Positions 24,450 through 37,600 of a DNA stretch of 64,000 nt are shown here, piece by piece; positions within the stretch are counted from its first letter, which is position 1; each line of letters starts with the position of its first letter. Position numbers and translations under genes: made by a program. Where the stretch lies: the NCBI RefSeq assembly GCF_029227915.1, contig NC_079884.1, positions 1,364,001 to 1,428,000 of the forward strand, written 5' to 3'. The notes under the pieces were generated by a model. That model ran no database searches. It was given only the letters and a program-made list of their open reading frames with translations, and was not told where the DNA came from. The stretch comes from Hydractinia symbiolongicarpus. Lineage: Eukaryota > Cnidaria > Hydrozoa > Anthoathecata > Hydractiniidae.

Positions 24450-27350
24450 ATGTTAAAACAAGCCTGCTATTTCGTATTGCTCGTGGTATCAGTAACTTGC
24501 GAGTTGAATCTTACTACACCTCTGTTTTTTGATCCATATAATCCTTTGTAAGTACCATTAGTTTAGTTTTGTGTTTTTTTAAATGAATTAAAAGCAAATG
24601 TTATTTTTAATTTTCTGGGAAAAATTCATCATAAACCTTTGGTTATATATTTACGTTATGCTAGTATGACTCCTCAGTGAGATATTGCGTTTTTTATTTC
24701 AGTTTCGGGTGTGAAGAACCAATTTATCGAGTTCCACCGGGGGTGGCGACCAATTTGGTGTGTCCGCATCAAGTATACGCCAACTATAAACAAGAAATAG
24801 AAGACGTACGAAAAGAAAAAATATTTGAAACTCTTTACTACGTCAAAACAGAAGACGAGTATGTTAACTGCGATGCAAGATGTAAGGGATCCTAAGGAAA
24901 TCTTCTTGAAAACTTGTACCATCTTCTTTTTTATATTCTCCTTATTGACATGCTTTTGCTTTTAGCTGGTATCGTATGGTTACAGTGTGACACAGTAGAC
25001 CCAGTCAACAAATCATGCTACCCTCATCCAAGGGGGCGCGGATATTTTCCCTTATTAAGGGCATGCAACGGCTATGACATATTCAGATTTATACCAAAAC
25101 AAGAAAAAGACTCAACTGCAATAGATTTCCGTCCAGGACACATATATCGGTTTATAGGTAAGTTTGCACCGACACTTGTTTTAACGCACGACACTTGAAT
25201 CCAACGTCGCATTAATGTCGTACTTCTTTTTTAGCAACGTCATTTAGGACAAAAATGTATCTAGAACAACTCCAACTAGGCAGCTGTTCTCGAACTAAAA
25301 ACAAGGGAGATTATAAACTTCGCTTCAAAGTTTACGTTTGCACCGATGAGGAGGTTAAAAGGGGAGATTGCGAAATTGAAGATTCTCAAAGTAAGTAATC
25401 TGTCGGTTTAAAAGTACAAAATCCAATGAATTTGAAAAAAAATGAAAGTCAAGACTATATGATATACATATCTCTTTAATAAAGATATCATCACTAGCTA
25501 TTACCCAGCGCTAATATTCTTATAATCAAAAGTGTGTAAACCTTGTTTAGAGTGTCAACAAAATTGCCAGCTTAAAAACGAGACATTTTATCAAGATAGC
25601 AACGGAAACTGCTACATGAAACAACGAAAATTATGTGTGAGCGATGCGTTAGGTGTTACAATGAATAAAACCAAAGAAATTAAAATTGACTGTCAACCAC
25701 CAAGCTATACAAAATGGAGAAATATCACAACACAATATTACAGTGATGGAGAATGTCATATAGTGCAAGAGAGAAACTGCACTTTTGTATTTACTGGTAA
25801 ATCGTATACAGAAACAAGAAAGATAAGCAAACCATGTGAGAAAATGTCATGCGAAAAGTGGAAATTGAAAGGGGATAGGGAATACGAAGTTAACGGCACG
25901 TGTTATGGAGTAGCCATACGGTCCTGTTCAGGTGTTGGTTTCAACTATGTTGAACAAAAAGAAGTCAACGTTACATGTAGGATATCTCAAGCAGGTAATT
26001 TCATTTCCACTTTTATTTCTAAATTTCACTTCCATTTTTATTTCTGAATTTCATTTAATTCATATTTATTAATTTGTTCCTTTTTTATGTTAGTAAGAGG
26101 AGATGCTAAAGAGGGTGATATCCATTTCCAACTGTACATTGCAATCGGTGCTGCAATACTTGCTTTGTTGTTTGGTATGGTGATTGGCGTGATGTGTATG
26201 CGTTATCAACACAACAAGAGATGCCCCACAAAAACAAACACGGTTCTAACTAGTGCACCATCAAGCATACAAAGCAATTCTCGTAAGTATACCTCAACAA
26301 TTTGACGAAAATGAGTTATTCAGACACGTTTTTTTGATAAGAAATTTCATTGTTCGTTTTAGCCTCAGTTACACGGACAAATTTCTAATTTCAGCCTCAT
26401 AGTCGCTATGAAGTTGCTAACTTTACAATATTAGCTTTCAGTTGCATTTTTGCACTTTTTATGGTATTTTTTTATCTACAAAATAGTACTTCAAAAAACT
26501 TTTAAAGGACTTCTTGTTTTGTAAGTTGCTTGTTAGATAAGCAAGATTTAATCCAAAGTTACTAAATTTTTTAACTTTTCAGCCTAGCCTGTTGCATAAG
26601 TTATGACCCAAATCCAAGACTTCTCTTTTAGTAATTAGATTTTCCTTTTTGTCAGGCCTCCATTTTCTTGACTTTTCCAGATCAATACGTGTTAATAAAA
26701 AGTAACAAAAAATTTGTTACTCTGATTCCCTTCGCCTTTATTGAGACGCTTATTAAAATCCTATCAAAAAATTCTTTCTTTTTTGGTCAATTTAAATATT
26801 AAAACGTCAGCCATTTTTCTTTTTGTAATCAACAACAACAGTGTAGTATAACATACGAAGTCTATTTTAAATAAGCGAGATAAATAATAACCTTCGCGAA
26901 CCCTATTTTTTAGCATCCAATGGTCATACCAACAAAGTATTTGAACATGAAGTGATAACGGGAGAAATATTTCATTTCGGAAGTGATGAGATACCGCCAC
27001 CACCATCATACACATCAGAAGGGAAACAGTACCTCGAAAGAAGTCACTCAGCTTTCTCTCCTTCCAGTGTTAACCGAAGTGTTTCTTTTCATTATGGGGA
27101 CGAGAGTGTATTTACCAGTCCAGATCCGATCGCATATCGCCACTATCAACCCAGAAGACCAGGACGAAACAGAGTGAACAGAAATTCGAGCGCAATATCA
27201 ACAGCTCAGTTGATGAGACACTACAGCGATGCCTCGTCTAGACAATCCAGATTGACCAGTATTGACCTATCTAATGGTGGGCCATCAAGGCAGACAAGTT
27301 TAAAGTCACAAATGCCAATATACGATGAAGTGCAGGAGGCTATTATATAG
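24450..27350 (+). CDS. Ephrin-domain transmembrane protein A
   Basis: CDS join 24450-24547, 24703-24881, 24966-25157, 25235-25390, 25533-25994, 26094-26282, 26914-27350 (1713 nt, 570 aa). A signal peptide (MLKQACYFVLLVVSVTC) is followed by an ephrin-type domain (~25-207) with NLVCPH (Cys53), EYVNC (Cys89), WLQC (Cys100), PGHIYRFIG and LRFKVYVC, as in ephrin receptor-binding domains. Exon 5 (~209-362) holds three Cys-rich repeats with Trp, loosely like thrombospondin type 1 repeats without WSxWS. A TM helix spans ~376-398 and a 172-aa tail follows. The tail has a WW-ligand PPSY (455-458), Ser/Arg-rich stretches and C-terminal PIYDEVQEAII (Tyr562). Vertebrate ephrins are Eph-kinase ligands; whether this one binds an Eph is unknown. 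Introns 2 onward are phase 1. It lies tail-to-tail with gene B. Confidence 0.85.
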
Positions 27351-27362
27351 CAGAAGAAAAAT

Positions 27363-27421
27363 AATAAATAGAAAATCAAACCGGGGATGTTGCGTGAAAA
27401 TAAATTGATGTAAATAATAAA
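27363..27421 (+). terminator. Cluster of polyadenylation signals of gene A
   Basis: AATAAA occurs at 27363-27368, 27399-27404 and 27416-27421, all within 75 nt of the stop codon, with further copies close behind. Confidence 0.6.
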
Positions 27422-28509
27422 GAAGAAAATAAATCAAAGTTAGACGTTCGAACTGTTAGAAATATAAACATGCAAAAACATTTGGTGAAACAAAAAATTC
27501 ATTTTTTCCGATTTATTTTACTTTTGTAAATATGTTATGTGGGAGTATTTTATAATAAATATGAATTCATATATGAAGTTGTAGCAGTCATGTTTATGAA
27601 ATGTTATGTTTTGTATATCAAGTGCAAAAAGGAAGACATTGATGTAACCTTCTCTCTCACAAATATCAACTTGTTATGGTTAACCTTTTCTTCACTTAAT
27701 TGGTTTCGTCGGTGGCGTGAAATATTTAATGACTTCAAGGTGGACAGGAGAAAAAAATATTCAGATGAGTTCGTTTGGTAGAAATTCAGTAGACAATCTT
27801 GACACAATTCCAAATCAATAACTTGAATACTTTCCAGGGAAACACAAAGTCCTTTTCTTAAAACAGAATTAATCTGTTAGCCCTTTTAAACCCATTAAGA
27901 TGGCTTTTACACCCAGATAATTAATTTTTTTTAAAAAAAAACACACAGCATTAGGTGGAAAAGATGATTTGACTTTGAGAACAAGTAACGAGGCCTAAAT
28001 AGACGTCCAAAAATGATTGAAGTGATAGTTATAGTAATATGACGACCGAATAATTTCATAAGAAATATTATAAAGAATTAAAATTTCCCCCATGGAAAGA
28101 AGTCGCTTTTGTTTACCACAGGTAATAGTGTGTAATTAGAAGTGATGAGTTCTTCTAATAACAATGATCTACGATATCCAGCTTCGATTAACAAACCACG
28201 CTGTCTAATTGAACTTTTTTTGTTCGTTAATTACAACAGTCACATTTTCAACATCAATGTCGGTTTTTTCAGCATAACCTTCAGAAAAAAAATTAAAAAA
28301 TCGAAATTAATGCAAATTAATATTGAGGGAGGAAATAACTTGGTTCCTTTTCTCTCCTTTGATGTTAAATACTTTTTGTGAAGATATCAAATATAAAGGT
28401 CATAAATCTGAACAACTAAACGTGGCAAAACACTCAGACTATATTATTAAAAAATTATTTACAGCATGACATGCAAATATAAGTTACACTTATCGATTGT
28501 CACAACACA

Positions 28510-28698
28510 GATTATCGAGCAAATTGCCGTAACGCAGGTTGTCGAGCAAATTGTCGTAACAAAGATAATTGAACAAATTGTCGCAATAGAGATTATCGAG
28601 CAAATTGTCGTAACAGAGATTGTCGAGCAAATTGTAGTAACAGAGATTGTCGAGCAAATTGTCGTAACAGAGATTGTCGAGCAAATTGTCGTAACACA
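28510..28698. repeat. Minisatellite, 7 x 27 bp
   Basis: Seven units of 27 bp, consensus gattgtcgagcaaattgtcgtaacaga, fill exactly 189 bp. Units 5-7 are almost identical; the first four are more diverged. Because 27 is a multiple of three, several frames on both strands stay open; on the + strand (28466-28765) the repeat reads EIVEQIVVT. No promoter, splice context or homology supports translation. Confidence 0.9.
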
Positions 28699-29224
28699 AA
28701 TGCAGTTACCGTTAATGACCAATCTTTTGTTTATAATTTCGATTACAGATTCGGCACATACTTAGGCTAGAAAATCAGTGTTTCACTGAAACAGATGAAC
28801 AGTTTACTCAACCAAAATAAAATGGGTTATATTGAAACAAGTGGAAGTTAATCTTAACTGGCCATACATCTTTGTATTTGAAATGTGATGCAACATCACA
28901 GATGGTGCAATCCATTTTACTATCAACCTACCAAATTATTCATCCCTTCCCCATCATCTCCTACTTGTATAATGTAAATTAACCTTAATGATTCTTCAGA
29001 GTCGTACAAAGCCTGGAATAATTTTTGATTGTCTCTAAATATAATTGTGTTACTTTTCGCTGTTGTTTAATGACTCCTAAAGCGTTTTTGTGGTGATCAT
29101 AGCGTTTTGTGGGAATCTTTTATAAAAAACTTGACAACAGACTTACTGTCAATAAAAACTTAATAGAGTATGCCTAAATATAATTTTTTAATATTTTGAA
29201 GATAAACATTTATTCTCGTAAGAA

Positions 29225-29598
29225 AGTACCCCCCTCCCCCCAAACTGAATACTCAGTTGTTTGATGGCCCCCTTCCTCACTCAGTGCTTGTTTGATGACC
29301 CCCTCCCTACCTTAGTATTCAGTTGATCCCCTTCCTCACTGAGTGTTCAGTTGTTCGATTACATTTCCCCCCTCACTCAGTACTCAGTTGTTCGATGACG
29401 CCCTCCCTCACTCAGTACTCAGTTGTTCGATGACACCCTTCCTCACTTAGTACTTAGTTGCTCGATGACCCCTTCCTCACCCTCCATAACTTAGTGTTCA
29501 GTTGTTCGATGACATTCCCCTTTCACTCAAGAGTCGGTTGTTCGATGACACCTCCCTTCCCCCCTCACTTAGGAGTCAGTTGTTCGATGACCCTCTTG
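29225..29598. repeat. Minisatellite, ~35-bp imperfect units
   Basis: About ten imperfect units built on cactcagtactcagttgttc plus gatgac and a C-rich run (cccctccct). Units vary in length and the C-rich part is most variable. The strand bias (pyrimidine-rich + strand) is strong. Confidence 0.85.
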
Positions 29599-31454
29599 CT
29601 AATGATAAATTAAGCTTCGACTAGGGAATTTAAAATTTGAACACACATAGAGGTATGCTTCATTGGAGAAAAAAAAGCAAATTACTCACACGTAGAACTT
29701 ACGTGCTTAAAAAACATTATTCCCAGAAAAGGTGTGCATTATGGTCAATGCACAAACCATGAACACTGAGGTAAAAAAAACTCATAAATGCATGATGGTA
29801 CAACGTGCTGTTTTACAATACAACGTTGTAATTTAGCCTGGTTGCCAATGATATGATCATCATGCGGTATTTGCGGCAGAAATATAATGTGTTAGTTTTT
29901 TTAAAAAATTGTTTAACAAATAAAACGTTGAAGGCTGATTATAATAGACATAACATTCTCTTCAACTTGTGAAAATACTAAATGCTCTTTGACATTTAAA
30001 ATTTGATGGTGTGTAGACAATTTCGTAGATGAAACAGAATATTATTCCACTAAGATCGGAATTTACACTGCACAGGATTAAAAAACGGAACAGTGTTAAA
30101 TAACAGATAGCTAACTTTTGCAAGTACCTAATTAAAATATAAAGCACCAAAGAAATAATTGAATAATTATCATAATTATCATAATAAATCAATATTAGAT
30201 TAAAAAATGAAAACTACGAACAATGTAGTGGTGTATACCACGTTGTTATTCATGCAGCATCGAACAATGCGTCAACTCAAACACGCCTCGCTGTGGTACT
30301 GTATGACGTCAACAACTAATTACTCATAACACTCCATAATTGTTGAACAACTAATGTAAAATGAAATGCAAAATTTGAAGCAACATAAAAACATAAAACT
30401 TATAAAAAACCATAGAAGAATGAACAGTGGTGGCATTGTTGACACCTATCAGAACTAGGTTGTAAAGAGACAAAAAATTATTCATTGGTCTTCTTTGTGT
30501 TACACTTACTCACGTTGTGTTTTTCTGTGGAAATCATCTCACAATCTGTATCAATTCTAAAATTTAAATGCAGTACAACATGCTTAATATAAAAACAAGA
30601 ACTTCAACAGACCTACCTGGATATAAAACATCACAAAAGACTAATAGTCCAATCGTCAGAAAGTGCCAAAATCCATATTTTTAAATCTTGGACTCATTTT
30701 GCGTACGAATTCACTATTATTCGAAAATAACTGACTTTGTCACATTTGATGGTCATGATTGTGCAACAAATTAGAATGCACTGATAATCAAATCCTAAAA
30801 AATGTCCTACAAATCCACCAACTGTCTTCAGCACATTGTTTCCTGTCATTGTGCAAAAATTAGAAATTAGATCAAAGCCTGAAAATGTCGTAAAAACCGT
30901 TTTTTGGAACGTTCTTGCTCATTTTTCGCATTTTTGAGCTGATAAGATTTTTTTTATAAAATCGAACGTTGTAACAATTGAGGTTTCATTGTTCTCTAAC
31001 TTCGTGCAAAAAATCAGAGAAAGCTTAATTTTTAAAAAAAAAATTGGTAACGGACAGACAGACAGACAGAAACAGGTCATTTTATAGAACTTCACCTGTA
31101 CCAGGAAGGTTAAAATAAATAACAACAATTTTTTTTAAATTCACTTTTAAAGGAGTTCTTGGTAATTTTAGAAGTAAAAAAGATAGATTAAACGAAGAAC
31201 TCAGAAATTCAACCTAAAATTGCTGCAATGAAGGAACTCAACAATTGAACAAAAACAAACAGAAAACACTAAATAGGGATGCACAAACAAGAAGCATAAT
31301 TATGAACAAATTTAGGATTTTTGGAGAAAACAAATTTACCATAGACTTACTTATAAAGAAACGTTTTTGTTATCACATGCATTTCCATAGATTGGAATAT
31401 TTTTTTAGAACGTAAACGTCAAAGAGTTCAGAAAATACTGAATATGTATTTCAG

Positions 31455-31727
31455 GTAAGTAAGTAACTCAGTAACGGGAAGTTTTAACGTCCTTGGGGAC
31501 CTAACGGTTGGTTCTTTCTCCCCTCCGACTGTAACTTTGTTACATTACCGCCGGAGATACGTATAGCATTGCTCTAACTTGCTTGCCTGCCACACAAGCC
31601 GGTTAGCGGACAAAAGATGGCACCAAACGGGCTGACAACACTGCATTTAAAGTGCGCCGGAGTGCGGACTCGAACCTGAAACCTTATGATTACAAGTCGA
31701 ATGCGCTACCACTACACCATTTCCGCT
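31455..31727 (-). mobile_element. tRNA-derived SINE, minus strand
   Basis: On the minus strand the head starts at 31727 (AGCGGAAATGG). Box A TGGTGTAGTGG is at 31719-31709 and a perfect box B GGTTCGAGTCC at 31676-31666; the anticodon-loop position reads CTTGTAA. A ~190-bp body follows and the tail is (CTTA)n at ~31465-31455. Head, body and tail differ from the SINE at 3868, so this is a second family. Confidence 0.85.
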
Positions 31728-31840
31728 ATAAGTTAAGGTAACATAAAAAACAAATACAAGCTGTATGTTACTTTCTACTGCATACATGCTGGTGCCAAAA
31801 AGGCCTTAGTTTCATGTGTGGCAATTCTTTAATAATTTCC

Positions 31841-32774
31841 TTAAGGTTACTGTAAAGGAAACAATTTTTTTTTTAGGTTTTTTGCAAAAAATTCATGACA
31901 TACAGAAAAAAAAAATCTCTTTCCAATGACATATTTTATATTTTATGAAAATATTTGGAACATCCCTTTTTTCTGGAAAAAGCCTTTTTAGAGGTGTTAT
32001 ATCCTTCACACCTTTGAAAAAATATGTGCAAAATGAGTTGAGCATACTTTTTGTAAACATTGTGCATAATATGGAACTCCCGTATAAAAATATGCATAAT
32101 AATATTTTTTAGATAGTTAACTTTCACTATCGAATTAAAAAAAATCAAAGTTAAGGAATATGCATATGAGCTGTCTCCTGTAAACCTGACTTCTGTCTAT
32201 TAATAATTCTGAACGCGTGCACGCATATTCAGCATAAAGAAAAAGTTCGCACTTCTATCATCTTTCTGCATACTCAGTTCACACATTTTTATAACACCTA
32301 CGAAAATCTTTAAAAACAAATATCTCGTTAGTAAATTTTCGCATACATGCCTTTTCGTTTGTGGTCTCTTTTTCCAAAAGCTTCCTATTGGCCCATTAAA
32401 ATTTTCGGTAATGAAAAGCTGAATAAATTATGCACAAAAGGTTCCCGGATTTTTTTGTATAAATTACTGATTAGCGAATTATGACGACAGAAAGAAAAAA
32501 ATATGCATTTTTTTGAATGATTATATATAATTACAAATAATTTCATAACAACGTTATTAGAAAAAAAAAACCGGGAACCTTTTTGAATTTAATTCGTGCT
32601 GAATATAATGGTGCGAAAACGAGAAGTCTGCGACCACGCGTTCGGAAAAAGAAGCCATTTTAAAACGTACGGTGAAGAAAAATTGGTGTGTGTTTATTTC
32701 ATTATATTTTCTTTTTGGAAAATTACCATTGAGACTACTCATCAAGTGAGTTTTTTCCTTTACAGTAACCTTAA
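31841..32774. mobile_element. TTAA-flanked MITE, second family
   Basis: TTAA at 31841-31844 is followed by ggttactgtaaaggaaa; the right end reads tttcctttacagtaacc then TTAA at 32771-32774. The inverted ends match over 17 bp without mismatch. Inside, aaaggttcccgg (~32436) and ccgggaacctttt (~32571) form a second inverted pair. The ~926-bp interior has no transposase. TTAA duplication suggests mobilisation by a piggyBac-type enzyme. Confidence 0.85.
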
Positions 32775-34632
32775 CATCTTTTGTGCATCAAAATGCTTTA
32801 CCAATTTCACTCGCAAAACAGTGAACAAGCCAAACTAATATTCAATTCGTAAATAAATAGAAAGACGGTTGAAATTATTGAATTATCAAAGTTATGTGAT
32901 GCTGTACAATTATAAGCAAATCAAAATACTTCTTCTGTTATGTAGCATCTTTCATTTTTCTGGAAATTAACACAGATAAATGATGTACCTTTACCAGCAG
33001 TGAAGAAAAAAATAGCTGCCATTTTTAAGTATCAGCGTCTGTGTATATTCCAATGGTTAAGAAAAATGTCAGCTATGCCCAAATATTGAAAAAACGTCGA
33101 ACATGTGACTTGTGTGTAAAACTATCTAAAAAATAAAGAAGATTATAACATGGAGTATATAAGAGAGAAATATAAGAAAAACCTATCCAAAACAGATATA
33201 AAATAATGATCATTGACCTCTATTGAATATTTTTTTGTTCCACTAGTTGGAATCAATACTTCAGAACAACAGCTTCACAAATTTGCAATATTTTCTGTTG
33301 AAGATCGTATAAAAAATACTTAGGATTGGTAAAGAAATGGATGTAAAAATAAAAAATATTTGACAAATTATACTAGCTGGCTTGCTGTGATTGATACAAA
33401 ATAACAAAAACTATGAAATATCAAATAAAAATCAAACCTTGCATGGACGAAAACAAAAAAATCTTCTAACTCTCAGTTCAATTATCATATATCCAAACGC
33501 ATTTGTATCGTGTACTTTTTGCAACATGCAAACAACCAGAGGTGGTTAGCAGCATCATAAATTCTTCCATTTCTTACAATTAAGATTTGATTTAGAAAAC
33601 GTCCTATAATCTTTATATACATGCATTGTTTCTTCTGAAAAGGTATGGTTGGATTTTAATTTAGTGATTCAGCAATCCAGTCTCCAAAGTTTGTTAAAAC
33701 ATCTAAATACATCATTTGTATAAAGAAAAAACTTGTTTTTATTTAAAAATAGCAAGTAAACAAAACTGGCAACAAAAATAACATTTACTCTATTCAATGT
33801 GTGAGACTATACAGAGAAACAACTTTTAGACAGATAACTTGATCAGTTTACCACTGTTCAATGAAACCACAAAGACTAACATAAAGATTTACAGGGTTGA
33901 ATTTAGTCAAAAGGAAAAAAGATTAATTTTAAAATATTTGTTTTTATAATTATTAAACTGGCGCTGAAAAAATAATACAGTTTTTAAAAAACGTAAAATT
34001 CCAAGTTAATTAAATAAATAAATAATTTATATAAATATTGACTGATATAGTGTAACATTTACTCCCTCACAACACTAATATTTCAATGTTTTACATTATT
34101 CCTAATTAAATAAAATATAAAATAATAATACAAGGTTTTGTCATTTATAAGTTGAAATATTTATTCTAACTTTAACCACGTTTAAAATACACCTTTAAAA
34201 TACGCAGCTACTGTGAAAACTTGATAAAAATGTAGAGTAGCTATACAGAAGAGCTTTCAAAAAAAATGCAATTACATGATTCTGTCTGTATTATAGAATT
34301 CTTAGCGATACTTTGGTTGGAAGCAAAATCAAAATTTCCTATGATTTAATTTACGGATTTAAATGATTATTTCTTGTGTAATACAACTTACATACATCAG
34401 TGTACATTGTGATATGGTGCAGTTTATATCTTTAATTGTTGACATTTATCAAATTAAGATACATTTTTTGTTCTTCTTCGTATAAAGTGTTACTCAAAAT
34501 GTAAATAACAATGATGTCATAAGTTATTTTTCCACAAAAGTCTATTTAATGTAAAAGAAAAATATGAGTAGAAGTTTTAGCAGCATAAAAAAAATTGTTG
34601 TAAAGATTCGAAAATAAAAGAAATATACATAA
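32775..34632. other. Intergenic stretch 3' of gene B
   Basis: AT-rich and without recognisable exons. The block ~33690-33910 is duplicated at ~42240-42780, downstream of paralogue C, showing that the duplication that made B and C included 3' flanking DNA. Confidence 0.6.
33690..33910. repeat. Segmental duplicate of ~42240-42780
   Basis: Stretches such as actctattcaatgtgtgaga and gacagataacttgatcagtt recur in the same order at ~42330-42395. The match resumes after a 312-bp insertion in the second copy (accactgttcaatgaaa...). It marks the duplicated 3' flank of genes B and C. Confidence 0.85.
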
Positions 34633-37600
34633 CTAATGTGTGTTTATCGTTACTTCATAATTCGATGTGTTTATATAATCATTGGATGACTGATCCCGAT
34701 CATGATTCAAATCAGCATAAATATTCTGCTCAGTTTTATGTAGATCCAAGTCTGCGTAAAAACTATCTTCATTTGAATTTATGTTTTTTTCTTTCCCCTT
34801 GTGCACGTTGTAATAAGAAGTATTTCCTTTTGGAGTAGCGCTTTTTATTTTTGCCTTGTTTGCTTGCAACTCTTGCTTGGTATTGTTGTTGTTGCTACAT
34901 ATGATACCTAAAAAAAAGCAATCAGTATTCGTGAATCAAAATAAAAATGAAGATAGAAATACGTTTTAAAAGTAAGCATGAAAGACTATACACCTCTACG
35001 ATAGATAACTTCATGGACTTAATGAGAATAAGAAGAATTTGAGTAAATTATGAGTATTTAAAGCTTTTAAATTTTTCTAACTACATAAACTTTTAAGTAA
35101 GGAATGGAGAGATCGAATCAATATTTTGTTTTAGTATCTTTCATTATCTTTTAGTACGAAAATTAAAAAAATTTAATAATTGTAATTCCACTAAACAAAC
35201 TCAAGCCTATCTTGCATTCATAAAAACAGTGGTATATTTTAGGGTGGTCACTAAGCCTGTAACTATAACATTAAAATCTTGAGAACAAGAGAAGATTTTT
35301 GAGCCAGCGTTACTTTTAACAAAAAATGCAACCTGCTTAAAGCGTGTAAAATGTGTTATATATATGGCAGTAAATGTATAACTAAAATCCATGACAAATT
35401 AAAAATATAAGCATAGTGAAAAAGGCTAACACCAATGCGATTGAACTTTTTTTGTAAATACACCACAACACAAGCATATGGTAAATTTAAACTCACTAAG
35501 TATTTTCGTTTTGCTAAACAAATAAAATCGAATATCAAGGATTATTTTTTCAGCTTTTCCTTCTATTTTCTTATTTTTGTTTTTCTGATAATTTGAATTT
35601 ACCACTTTTTTACTTTAACAATTTTAACAAATTTTTCGAAACGTTAAAAATGAAACTTAGATTATAAATATTACAAATTTTTAGACATTATTAAGATTGA
35701 ATGTGTGATTAACAGATTTTTGGCCTGAATAAAAAATTCCATCCGAATAACCTCCTAGAGGCTGTTTACATGAAAGCCAAGCCAGCCTGGTTGCAGGGTC
35801 AGCCCGTTTGCAGTGATCTCGCCTGAGTGCTATTTTTTAAGGAATTTAAATTGCGTTTGAATGGAGAAGCGAGCTTGCCCCTTACCGAGATCTCACCTAT
35901 TTTGCTTTAGTAAGCAAGCTAGATAAAACTCCATATAGACAGTAACAAGCATAATGGCCCGCCTGGGCAAGATGGTTTATTATGCTCACATAATTAAATT
36001 CTTTTGTTATGAAAATTATTTCTTTTGTTCTGCATTATTTAACGTATTCATTGTCTAGATCCAGCCCACCTATATAAATAGTCCGTAAAAAAATTAAATG
36101 CATTAATATAAACATAGCTTACCTCTATGTTTCAGACAAGCAATAAAAATGATAATAATAATTTGCGCAACAATAGCTGTAGCAATGGCTCCAATGATCA
36201 GCAATCTTTTATCATCACTATCTTTAATACTCGGGGAAGCTAGAATGTAAGAAAAAAAAATGCAATATAACTGACAACACCTACTGTAAATAATAGTTGC
36301 CACCAGTAACAAGAGAATTCGTACCAGGATTGCAATTAGCCTTAACAACACCAAAATGTAAGAATAAGAAGCCAAAATTTTTTCCATGACTTAAATTGGG
36401 AGCAGACAGGCTGTCCTACATGTAAACATCCACTTATACAGTTAAAAACATCAGAAAATAGAAATGCAAAAACTTTATTTAAATCTTCACAGAGGTTTAA
36501 ACTTTTATTTTTTTTAAAGAAGTGCCTTGATTTTTTTTTAATTGAACTGAATAAAAATTTCTCAAAAGATTTGTCACATTTATGTTGTTGGCATTTTGTC
36601 ACTATTTATTTTGATCTATTAACAGCACATTGCTTTTGACATATAACTTTACAATAAAAACAACTTATGGTTATACAATCTTGGTGAAAATAAGTGTAGA
36701 TAACTACGGATTCTTTTATGCTCATCTCTCAAGAAAATATACAGACTATTTCTATATCAGATTCACACAGGTTGAACTTGTCAACGTTTACAGTGGATCC
36801 TAATTCAATTAGGTGCTAAAAGTTGCTGGAGTCAGCAAAATTATTTTCGAAATGGATTATTTCGTTTTGGCATGTTCTGGCTGCAAAGTAATTGACACTA
36901 TTGAGGTAGATAGATAAAAAGCCTGAAAACTGTAGGGACAACTGTAAAATGTCTTGATACAAACTAATTCCAGGTAAAAAATAATTTGATGGCAACATAG
37001 GGATTATAAATGACATCACCCATGCCAAGATAATTTCTCATAAGTTACTGATGCTATGGTTTTGATTTTTGGTGGACTAGGAATGGAGGTAGGAAGACGG
37101 GTTGTTAAAAATATCTAAGGGTTTGTGTTAACACAAACACATTTTTTAATATAATTTAAATATCTAATTCATCAAATAACAACTAAAGAGTAGTTTTGAA
37201 TAGTTAAAAAATTAAAAATATTGTTGTAATCTGGCATTATTTCAAAAAACTACTGGTCTTGTATATGCTATAACACACTATTTGTGTGAAGATATCTATT
37301 ATTACGTCAAAGTTCAACGCTAAAACGGGACATGCTGTTATATTATCGAAAAAAATTGTGCTACTTCAAAAAAAAAATATCTATTTTCTTAAAAAAAAAA
37401 AACAAGAAGTATTTAGAATGGTGTTTTAAGCGTCAAAATATATTTCTTTTCCTGTTTTATTTATCTATTTTTATGATAGAGAGAAAATCTCTGCCATTTA
37501 CATAAAAATGTATATGTTTAAAACACCAAATTTTACTATTTTTCCTATTATGAGTTTAATTTTTTTATACCTTTAAGTTTTTAAGACAGAATTTCACAAG

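Larger units (their letters stand above)
27425..31454. other. Intergenic stretch after gene A, repeat-rich
   Basis: No gene recognised. It contains minisatellites at 28510-28698 and 29225-29598. A short (GACA)n-like run lies near 31050, with a similar context near 50110, hinting at a dispersed repeat family. Remaining open frames are short and featureless. Confidence 0.5.

Noticed and set aside
28510-28698. Possible CRISPR-like array
   Set aside because: Units are contiguous 27-bp tandem copies with no unique spacers, in a eukaryotic intergenic region; it is a minisatellite.
31657-31727. Functional tRNA gene on the minus strand
   Set aside because: Intact boxes, but the element extends 200 bp further to a (CTTA)n tail and the acceptor stem is poorly paired.
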